Positions 55,336 to 64,000 of a DNA stretch of 64,000 bases are shown piece after piece. The notes below the pieces were generated by a model. It was not told the origin of the DNA. It was given only the letters and a program-made list of their open reading frames with translations, and searched no databases. The stretch is from Bolinopsis microptera (Eukaryota > Ctenophora > Tentaculata > Lobata > Bolinopsidae), in contig NC_087072.1 of assembly GCF_026151205.1 (NCBI RefSeq), forward strand, positions 22,151,603 through 22,215,602, in the 5' to 3' direction. Both the position numbers and the translations under genes were made by a program. How positions within the stretch are numbered: position 1 is the stretch's first letter; every line of letters starts with the position of its first letter.

Positions 55336-57590
55336 TAGAGTGCTCGGATCAATTCGACAAGTCTATACTTCGCTTATTATCAACTAAAGCTACCAAGTAG
55401 CGATCAACGTAACAACTGACAAGGGTCATCGTGATGCTAGAATGGGGTCTCTGGGAGGTAGATCTCAGCTAGGGTATTTGCTGCGGGTTCATCAGCAAAA
55501 GCAGCAACTCCTTGCAATGAACCACTACTCTTAGCTGGGACCCGACCAGATAAACAATCACATTTGTTGATTTTATCACCATACGATATCAGTCCTTGAA
55601 ATTTCTGTAAGTAAAAGTCATAATCCTTCAGGTGGACGAAACTAATTGGTTAGAATGTTAGATGTGGATCCTAACTTAGCTTCATCAACTTAGGCATGTT
55701 AGTTTCATCGGGTTGTGCTTATAAGGTATTGTTATCTAGTGTTGACTAGGAGTTTCAGCTTTGCGTTAATTTGTAGGGATAAGCTTTATTGTGTCAAAAT
55801 GGCACACAATCTGCTTATTCGTTTCCAGGTGTTGTACCAGGTAGGTCCAAGAGGCTAGGACTTTGAAGATCTTCCAGGGTTCCAGGACTGTGTCAATTCT
55901 TGAATTTTCTGAAATCTGTAATGGAGAGGCTAAGAAGTTTCCACATTAGGACCACGTCGTCTTCAACTCTAATGTAGCAAGTGGATCTCCCATGACTAAT
56001 GTAGTACAACTTAGTGCCCGGGTTCTCCACCAAATTGTGCGCTTAGGGGATAATTTGGTAGAAGGACTTAAAGTTGAGAGTTTTAGGCGAGGTCAGAGGT
56101 GTCTTTAGCTCTTATTTACTTTCGAGATAGAGGGGGGACAATTGAGACAAGTTCGTAAACTAATGTAAAACGTTTTGGAGTAAAGTATAAATACTACTTG
56201 TCACAAAATGAGTCACAGTATAGGATTCTGTACCCTCAGTACTGGAACTTACAAACTTAAAAACGTCAAACATTGGGACTTAAGAGTCAAGGCCCAAGAA
56301 CCAAGAACCCAGAGCTCAAAAGACAAGAATCTAGAACCAAGCCCTAAGACCTAAGGGTCTGAAGCCTAAAAGTCAAGTGCCCGAAGCCACTTATTTGATA
56401 AAAATACGACCTTATAAATAATTCCTTATCGCATTCATGACGTCATTCACGTGTCTGAATCGTAACAATATCATTATCAATGTCTCTGAATTCCGTGCAA
56501 AATTCAAATCAATTTCTCTGATCTCGTTCTTAAAAGTGTTATAATTGTCTTCGTTAATCTCCTTGCTACTAAAACAATATTGCAAAAAATTCTTACGTCC
56601 TTCTCTTTCAAAGGGATAACCTCCTTATTTTTCAAAGGGAAAACTCGTCTTATAAATCATATGCTACAACAATATTGCAAAACATTCTTACGTCCTTCTC
56701 TTTCAAAGGGATAACCTCCTTATCTTTCAAAGGGAAAACTCGTCTTATAAATCACGTTGCAAATACACAAAACTCGAACAGCATAAACTTGTCTCCGTGC
56801 GAATCTCCACAGTAACATATTTCTTCACACGATCTTATTACTTTAAAAATTCTAAAATAAGCGCACGTGAAAGTCTGATTTAAATTCCTGCAGGCTTGGA
56901 TCATTAACCTGTAAATAATTCTAAAACTTTGTTATCATGAAACCTGGATATGAGCCGACTGGCTCAATCAAAATACCAGTCAAGACCATTCAAAACTAAC
57001 CACTTGGAATGCTCGGAATATCAAGAACTTAAATCTAAACAGCTTAAAATAAGGGTACAGAATCCGTGGGAGGTTCCGTAGTAATTGGGCTGTAAGTTTC
57101 AAGGTCTTTACAATAATTTACGATCATATTAAAATGTGTTATTTGGACTTTAAGAAATGCTCGAATCAGGACGGATATTAAACAGCGTACATTGTTATCA
57201 TATCGGGGCCATGTAGGTAATTACGGGCACATTTTACTATGCAGTACCGTGTTTTGTCTCCCGTCAGATTTTAAAGACGGGGGCAATAATTTATTCGAGT
57301 TTATTTTATACGTTATAGTTGCTGTACTCTGTAAAGTTTGTAAAGTATTTAATTTTTAAAAACGATTCACTACGTATAGTTCATATTATGTACATTAAAC
57401 TTTGAGTCTGTATAGTTTTTAAATATAAACACGAAACATGTATTTATTTTTTAAACCAAACCTCTAAACAATATTCATTGTAATTATGCACTTAGCGTGT
57501 TATGCGAACGGATGGTGGGCATCTGAATTTTTGATAATATCCTTATAATTGTAGGAAGTACATTCATCCTGATGATGGTCCAGACGAAGA
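55336..57590. other. Intergenic with a 92-bp duplication
   Basis: AACAATATTGCAAA..ATTCTTACGTCC through CTCGTCTTATAAATCA stands at 56574-56662 and again at 56666-56755, nearly identical. The stretch 56280-56390 is a purine-rich low-complexity run. A splice-like acceptor (ATTGTAG) lies at 57549-57555, before the transporter frame. No other gene seen. Confidence 0.5.
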
Positions 57591-58627
57591 ATGAAGAACG
57601 GAAAAAAGTTGCTCATAAAATCCTCAAACCTACAATTTCAACAACTTGAGGCGGACGGAAGCCAACAAGATCGAGATGATATCAAGGAAATATTGCCACT
57701 CACATGTAAATCGGTCTGCAAACAGATTGAAGGAAAACTGCTCATATTTCTAGCTGGATTTATCGGTGTCAGTGTTTTTGCACTGGTTAAAAATAGCACC
57801 ACTTTGGCTGTTGGCCAATTTTCGTCCATAATTTTTTTCTTTCCGATCTTGTTCCTACTCCCAGCCTTGTTTTTTAAAGAAAAAACATAGGATTTGAAGG
57901 AAAAGCCAAATATATAATTCCTCGAGCATTGGTAGGTGGACTTGCAGATATTTTAAGGTTATGGGCAGCTAAAGTCATGGATTATGGTGATAGTGTATCC
58001 CTGTTTGCATTGATTCCTATCTTTGCTGCTATTTTTTCTAGGGTTCTTTGGAAAGAAAAATTGAGTATATTTACGATATTGGCATTGTTTATTGGATTGT
58101 CCGGAGTTGTTTTAATAGCTAAACCTACTTTTCTGTTTGGAGCTCCGAGTGAAGAAAATAGAGAAGAATATAGTTCCATTTTTGCGTTGGTTCCTCTTTC
58201 TGGGGGAATTTTTTTTGGGCTTGCCTACAGCTTGATGAGAAAAGTTGGAACTGAAGTTAGTCCAATTTTTGTGTCAGTTATTATTTCTCCCACAGTTGTT
58301 GTGTTCGGAATTATCTTCCAGTTTATAAGTGGTGACAAATTTGTACTTCCTGAATGTTTTATGGACAGGTTGATTCTGTTCTTGGGAGGATTTGGTATGT
58401 TTGCCAACATTCTTCTTCTTAATCGAGGACTGACTCTCGAAAAATCTGGACCGGGAATTCTCATCCGAAACTTTGATATTGTTATTGCCTATGGAATTCA
58501 GATTGTATTTTTTGACAGCATCCCCAATCTTTTGAATATTATTGGAGCACTTTTGGTTATTTCATGTGCTGTTTTGGTTACTATAAACAAGTTGTTGATC
58601 GACAAATATTTTAAGTACGAATTTTAG
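57591..58627 (+). CDS. SLC35G/EamA-type drug-metabolite-superfamily transporter, intronless
   Basis: About 345 codons without an intron, with some ten hydrophobic segments in two EamA-like halves. Start ATG at 57591. The first half covers FLAGFIGVSVFALVKN and the segment with FPILFLLPALFFKE; the rest has LWAAKVMDYGDSVSLFALIP, LSGVVLIAKP, FFGLAYSLMRKVG and FGMFANILLLNRGL. The order and the GDSVSLF and GVVLIAKP motifs fit the animal SLC35G (TMEM20/22-like) group, membrane transporters with unclear substrates. One frame break lies near 57880-57888 in a run of six A: the first frame ends at TAG (57888), the second is open from 57878. It could be a real lesion or a base-calling error in the homopolymer. 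Lack of introns is common in this group. Confidence 0.72.
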
Positions 58628-59789
58628 GTTGTTTGGAGGCAGCAACCCTTGCATTGGTGTATTGATACGTAATAGCGGCTCTGATCTTAATAGTATGAAT
58701 CATCCTCTGATCCTCAATATAAGCACATTTTACATTTTACAGATTACTAGATTTCTAACATTATTAGATTTTCTGTTGTTTCTGCTGTTAATGTTATGTT
58801 GTTATTTACCGAATATATTAATTTTATCTGTTATCTTCCGACCCTCAATTCTATTCTGTACAAGTAACAATATGTAAAATCAAATACTTCATAATAATAT
58901 GTGGATTTTTATCTTGAGAAATTGTGTTCTTTTTCATTGAAAGATTGTCGAATTAAAATTATTTTTGTAGTTTTCTCCGAATAGACTCGAGGGATTAGTT
59001 ATCAAGAGACACTCCTCTGATTCGACTTTACTCCGAGAATTCGAATGAATTTTACGTTTTCAAAGCCATCTACAAACAATACCTTTATATAAATCGTATA
59101 CTTCGATCATTAACTAATTACTAAAACTCAAACTCACTAGTTTATATTTATAAGTTTAAAATCATGGATGTGAGGGCTAGTCCTGTATGTTTGGTAAGAA
59201 TTCTCAACTCTGTTATTCTATAACTTAAGGAAACCCACCCTCAATACTTGCATTATGTTTAATTATAGTCTTTGTTAATTGTTTCTGTATACAATTTAAT
59301 CTACCTTTATTTATAAACTGTTTTCAAAAGAATTATTAAACAAATTAACCGTGGTCCTTTATAATGCACCGCTTTTTTTGTTGTTTTAAAAAAGTTTAAA
59401 GTCTTTATTTTGAACATAGTGTGGAGTATCGGGAAGTGGGTTTTCTGGAACCCCTGTTTTACAACAGATTGTCGTGAAGTATATTATCGAACTTTACACA
59501 AATCCAAAGTAGTTACTAAGAACATCCTAAAGACCTGATAAGTCTACTTAAAAGACTTGCAGAACTGTAGACTTACTATAAGTATAAATGCAAAAAATGG
59601 AACTTAAAACTGAAATTATCAAAATCAAAAATTATGCAAAAAATTGAACTTAAAACTGAAATTATCAAACTAAACAAATTCAAAATATATTTCTCCACAA
59701 TTGGCGGATCAACTTTATTGGTAATGTTCTGTGGAGCTGCCCAGCTGTTACAGTTGTACAATAAAACAGGGGTAACAAATGCTTCATGC
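58628..59789. other. Intergenic with repeat fragments
   Basis: At 59343-59430 lies the second copy of the TTAACCGTGGTCCTTTATAA repeat seen at 40753. A direct duplication of about 46 bases (GGAACTTAAAACTGAAATTA) lies at 59597-59670. No gene seen. Confidence 0.5.
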
Positions 59790-60800
59790 AGCTTGATTTT
59801 GACAGGAAGAGAAATGCGGGATTTCTCTGCCCATACCTTGCTGTATCAAAAGCATAGTGTTGCGCCAGGGCTCTCTGTTGCGCCCCCCCCCCCCCCCCCC
59901 CCCTACCTCGTCTTTATCTGCAATGTAGAAGTGAACATGTTCTGTTTTGTCCTCGTTCACAAACAAGTTCCATTCTTTAAGGATCTCCTTACATATGGGC
60001 AGCATTTCTTTAAGAGTTTCCTCATCCTCGTCTGCAAAATCGCCATCGTCGGCGTATTCCCATTCAATAGGCATGAGTTAACGGGTGATACTCGTAAAAT
60101 ATCTGTTCCATATATTGGACCGTCGACGAGTCCAACTCGGCGCGCGTCCTGGTAGGTTGTAAACCTACAAGACATGAGGGTCTCGGGGCTGAACGGTGGG
60201 TTAGGCCGAATGGTCATCACTACTGCACGGGAGTGGTACAAAGTTCCAGCAAAGTACAGTGTGAAGAATGTACCAGATGCAGCATCACCTTGAAACGAAC
60301 CCTCGGATGTTTCAAACTCTAAGGAATCGAAATGGTGTTGTTGATTTGTATCGTCTATTTGGTGTTGGAGAGCAAGTATCTCGCCAAACGAATTTCATCC
60401 TCACAACAACCAGCATCAGCCAAAAGTTCCAGGATAACTGATCTCTTGATGGTATAGAAAGCCGAGCTCATGTCGATTCCCATCTTGTGGAACTCCCATC
60501 TTTTCTCTTTCTGCTTTCACAACAGAAATAAGAATTCGTTGAGTCCAAACAATGTTGGCACAACTATGACCAGCCTTGTAAGCATTTTGCCATGGTCCTC
60601 TGTACTCTGCAATTTGTCTTTGAATTCTGTGTAGAGTAATCAAGGAAAGCAGTTTCCTAGTTCCATTCAGAAGGCAAAGAGGTCTGAGGCTCTTTAGAGG
60701 TCCTTTTGGTTTCCCTGGCTTCTGAAGAGGGGTTAGAAACCCTTCCGTAAAAGAGGGCTCATGTTCTTCAAATGATCGATTAATGAGACATGAGGAAGTC
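59790..60800 (-). mobile_element. Reverse-transcriptase fossil (LINE-like)
   Basis: On the minus strand, in order: KPGKPKGPLKSLRPLCLLNG (near 60700), YRGPWQNAYKAGHS and VWTQRILIS (near 60580), DMSSAFYTIKRS (60470), EYADDGDFADEDEETL (60050) and LFVNEDKTEHVHFY (59950). These are RT blocks, with the YADD centre. The wording differs from the LINE at 3.6-9.2 kb, so it is another family. It is broken in several places and looks old. A run of C (59883-59903) interrupts the 3' side. Confidence 0.72.
59883..59903. repeat. Poly-C run
   Basis: Uninterrupted run of C in the RT fossil; like the runs at 2898 and 9543 it may vary in length or be misread. Confidence 0.85.
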
Positions 60801-61108
60801 TGCTCACCAGAATTTCTATTCCAGGGTACTCATCACCTGCTGCCGAACAGTTGCGCCCAATCTAGGTCAAGCTACCATGGGAACGATACAATCGTCGAAC
60901 TCTTTACAGACCTTGTACAAAACATCATTTGAGGACTTACTAGATGGAAATCAGTTAATCAGTGTCAGTGACTTATTGTTCTCGAATAGCCCTAAAAGTA
61001 AAATGTAAAATATTCTTGGACGGATGGCTTAGGCCTGTTTATGGTTTACTTTGCATTTAAATCCTACGTGATTCCAATGCTCAATACTGTACTTACTTCT
61101 TGTATCAC

Positions 61109-61380
61109 TGATCACGTTGCGACCCCCACGGTCGTTTCACTATGGTGACGATACACTATGGTGACGATACAGGGGGAGTATCGTGCGCGGCGGGTCATAC
61201 AACGTATGACAACTTACTTCCAGTAGTAGGACCATCGATTTGTGCCAGACCAAGATAATTCTTGTCATACGTTGTATGACCCGCCGCGCACGAAGTGCGC
61301 GGCTCCCCCCTGTATCGTCATAGTGAAACCACCCCCTGTATCACCATAGTGAAACGACCGTGGGGGTCGCAACGTGATAC
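61109..61380. mobile_element. MITE, ATCACGTTGCGACCCC family, copy 1
   Basis: Ends ATCACGTTGCGACCCCCACG and the complement (ending CGCAACGTGAT) with GGTCGTTTCACTATGGTGA next to them, then a second inverted block GTCATACAACGTATGAC / GCGCGGCGGGTCATAC. The loop is about 60 bases. No coding capacity. Confidence 0.88.
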
Positions 61381-61741
61381 AAAATAATTCTACTCAAAGT
61401 AATTCACAATCCTTCCTCTCCTCCACCAAGTCGTCAGGGGTATGGTTGTGCTCCCTATGTTCTAGCGAAATTCCGTCCAATGAGTACATAGCTGAAGTAA
61501 AGGACAAACTCTATTCAGAGTCGCGCGAGTACAATAATAATAATAATAAATTGAAATTTAATAACACCGCTTTTAAGATAAAACTTATACTCAGCAGTGT
61601 TTGAACTAGTTATCCCAATAATAAATAACTTGATATGCTAAAACTAAAACCCGTGAAATAAAAAGTATAGCTTAAGCCGTAGTACATACATATTACATTC
61701 CTCCAGTACGTCTGCGCCGCGCGCCTGTATAATTATAAACG

Positions 61742-61818
61742 TTGTCATACGTTGTATGACCCGCCTGTATCCCCCTGTATCACCTAGTGAAACGACCGTG
61801 GGTGTCACAACGTGATAC
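61742..61818. mobile_element. MITE, same family, partial copy 2
   Basis: One end only: TTGTCATACGTTGTATGACC followed by CCCCCTGTATCACC, AGTGAAACGACCGTGGG and CACAACGTGATAC. It is the right half of the 61109 family. Confidence 0.8.
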
Positions 61819-61828
61819 AATATAAACG

Positions 61829-61958
61829 TACGCGGCGTAGACTGGAGAAAATTACACTGTATAAGCTCCAGTGTAATGTAATATGTACTACGGCGCGGCG
61901 TAGACTGGAGGAAATTACACTGTATAAGCTCCAGTGTAATGTAATGTGTACTACGGCT
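61829..61958. repeat. 64-bp tandem duplication with inner hairpin
   Basis: GCGGCGTAGACTGGAG..AAATTACACTGTATAAGCTC through GTACTACGG occurs twice in a row with two or three changes. Each copy has the inverted pair TTACACTG..CAGTGTAA. A diverged inverted relative lies at 61678-61722. Confidence 0.85.
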
Positions 61959-63228
61959 TATTAATGATAATAGTTGTAACCGGAATTATGGATACAGTAT
62001 CCAGAAAAATGGGATGCAGATGAACAGAGATGGAAGACGTGAAACAATACCATGTGGGTAAATCACGTGATGTAGTCACGTGTTAAAGATGCCACCAGTG
62101 GCAAAATATGGATAACCTAGATGTGTACAAATAATTATCTCTGCACTGCTGTACCGAGTGAACGTACCGTTTAATCCGAGACAAAGTACTGCTCAGTATC
62201 GTAATTTAATATAACTATAGCTGAGAACATGTCTCAACATAGTATGGTATGTGGTATGTGGTACTCTACAATCTAGAGCTATAAAACGGAGTAAGAGTTA
62301 CCAAGTTATGCGTTAGTATTTTATCTCTCCGCTAAGTCTACAATTCTGCTAACTAACATATTGAGTATGACGTCAATTAAATGTTCATAGATCATAGATA
62401 TTGATTATAGAGATCACATTCACACAATTGAACAGCATGAGACAAGTGGGAAACAAACAAACGAATAGATGTCAAGCTCGTAAAGGGTCGTTGTTCGAGA
62501 TCGGAAATTTCAAAACTCTAGTTCGACAGTCGAAGTTCTCTTGTCGAACTTTAGTGCGTGTCGAACTTGAGTCCAGCTAGAGCACTACGTGTACCGAATT
62601 AACAGTGGTAAAATTAAAAACATCTTCACACCGTGAAGCGGCACCCGACTACTACTACTATACCATGAGCCTTACGGCAAAAACAAAATATTGGCCGGTG
62701 TATTGTCGACACTACGTAAAATATGGCCGAACATTCTCCATCTCATCTACTCGCTCTCAGAGGGGACTCTACTCACATCTCTTAAAAAGCTCAGGGTCTC
62801 ACATATTTTTGTTTGCCCTGGTTCCACTATAATCAGCTCAGATCCGGTCCAGTCCCCGTTCAGGAATTTCAGGACGGCGGCAGTTTTTTACCTGGGGACC
62901 CCAGGCTATTATATTTATATTTATGTTCATGATCATAATATAGAATAGAGATTAGGCGGAATGACAGGCTGATCGCCGCCTAGTAGTAGTAAGCAGTTTC
63001 CTCTTCCCACGGCTACACTCCTAAAAATACAAAATAGTCACGTGATAAATCATTTGATCCTCGATTGGTGATCGGCTATTGAAGAGATTTAAGGCACTGT
63101 GGTCACTAAGACAGTGGATAAAGATTTTAAATATGGTAATCGTCTCACATAAGAAAAGTTTGAGGTCGAAGAAAACTTTAGTTGCAGTTCAAAAAGAATA
63201 TCATCTTACTATATTAATATATAATATT
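61959..63228. other. Intergenic, no gene seen
   Basis: AT-rich unique DNA. The open frames at 62605-62948 overlap in several frames and match nothing I recognise. Confidence 0.4.
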
Positions 63229-63332
63229 GTATCACGTTGCGACCCCACGGTCGTTTCACTATGGTGTATCGTCCTGACGATACAGGGGGGAGCCGCGCAC
63301 TTCGTGCGCGGCGTGTCATACAACATATGACA
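63229..63332. mobile_element. MITE, same family as 61109, partial copy 3
   Basis: GTATCACGTTGCGACCCCAC, GGTCGTTTCACTATGGTG, then CAGGGGGGAGCCGCGCACTT and GTCATACAACATATGAC: the left half of the family, cut at the border with the repeat at 63340. Confidence 0.85.
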
Positions 63333-63339
63333 AATATAA

Positions 63340-63583
63340 TATAAAGCGAGACGATATATATATGGATGGATCCGTACCATTTTACTGACACCACGGCATC
63401 AACTTTAACGCGACCGTAAAATATATACAACTGAAACGTTTTTGACTGGGTCAAATGCTTTATTGGCCTCCAAATCACTATCAGCATGAAAGAATAAAAA
63501 ATTGGCAAAGAAATAGGAGTTCTAGAGCCCAAAATTTGGACCCCCAATTGGTGTCAAAAACGCGAATTAAATAGGCAATAATT
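63340..63583. repeat. Interspersed repeat, copy 2
   Basis: Second copy of the repeat at 54671-54919 (CACCACGGCATCAACTTTAA shared). It is joined on the left directly to a MITE copy and on the right directly to the palindrome at 63582. Confidence 0.82.
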
Positions 63584-63908
63584 TGACCAAAACCCATAAT
63601 CATGGGTAGAGTGTACCGCTGCCAGTGTCTCTCTTTTCGAAACAAAAGGAAATGATATTAATTTGAGGAACCGTCCGCTAATGCAAATTGATACCGAGAA
63701 TGAAATCGGTCGCTCGCTTTTCCCATTCATTCACGGCTTACGAATTGTAATAAAGCTTATTAAATGGGAAAAGCGAGCGACCGATTTCATTCTCGGTATC
63801 AATTTGCATTAGCGGACGGTTCCTCAAATTAATATCATTTCCTTTTGTTTCGAAAAGAGAGACACTGGCAGCGGTACACTCTACCCATGATTATGGGTTT
63901 TGGTCAAA
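63582..63908. mobile_element. Perfect 327-bp palindromic MITE
   Basis: Arms of about 145 bases start TTTGACCAAAACCCATAATC and end in the exact complement, around a loop of about 36 bases (63729-63764). I see no mismatch between arms, so it is either recent or kept identical by gene conversion. No coding capacity. Confidence 0.92.
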
Positions 63909-64000
63909 TATCATCTCTTTTTGATTATAATGTCAGGATAATTTACACAGTCGAAACTTCATTAACAAGGAGGTAATTTCGACGATTTCGAAATTCTGCC

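Noticed and set aside
57880-57886. Programmed -1 frameshift in the transporter gene
   Set aside because: The A AAA AAC heptamer is not in the register of the upstream reading frame, and I see no obvious pseudoknot after it; an indel or read error is simpler.

Overview
This is a 64 kb piece of an animal genome: AT-rich, with genes split by short GT-AG introns and a very heavy load of short DNA transposons. The gene set (DUOX maturation factor, Shaker-type voltage-gated K+ channel, SAM methyltransferase, SLC35G-like transporter) is metazoan. The mix of hAT, Crypton, MULE-like, TTAA-type and LINE elements with TTAGGG-like repeats would suit an early-branching invertebrate such as a cnidarian, but the phylum is an inference.

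Host genes. Five look real. (1) A DUOXA-like gene on the minus strand (9841-15718), eight exons of 5-TM maturation factor plus a probable ninth exon beyond a 3.5 kb intron that is almost wholly filled by a foldback transposon. (2) A two-exon Kv channel (20412-21948, minus). (3) An unrecognised secreted protein (35333-39584, minus) built from a signal-peptide exon, nine near-identical symmetric phase-1 exons and a half-module last exon; this is the most unusual gene here. (4) A six-exon SAM-dependent methyltransferase (49195-50941, plus). (5) An intronless SLC35G/EamA-type transporter with one frame break (57591-58627, plus). A sixth host gene (41680-43765, minus; short membrane anchor, coiled coil and a globular domain I do not recognise) is decayed and has a hAT element inserted in one exon with a clean 8-bp target duplication.

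Mobile DNA. A LINE of the Jockey/CR1-L2 kind fills 3.6-9.2 kb (ORF1 with an SGNH-esterase domain; ORF2 with endonuclease and reverse transcriptase). Long palindromic (foldback) elements stand at 10.1-13.5, 22.3-24.5, 26.7-29.3, 30.0-33.3, 44.4-45.6 and 47.2-48.5 kb; two of them have exact 8-bp target duplications. A Crypton tyrosine recombinase lies at 45.6-46.95 kb, a tRNA-derived SINE with a 10-bp duplication at 52.3-52.6 kb, and small MITE families at 0.5-1.3, 17.0-17.6, 55.2, 61.1-61.4, 61.7, 63.2 and 63.6-63.9 kb. Two hairpin-flanked inserts carry TTAGGG/CCCTAA-like cores, one of them inserted in frame in the LINE ORF2.

The genes do not form an operon or a pathway; each stands alone between transposon blocks. 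The strongest candidates for something undescribed are the tandem symmetric-exon secreted protein and the hairpin elements with telomere-like cores.
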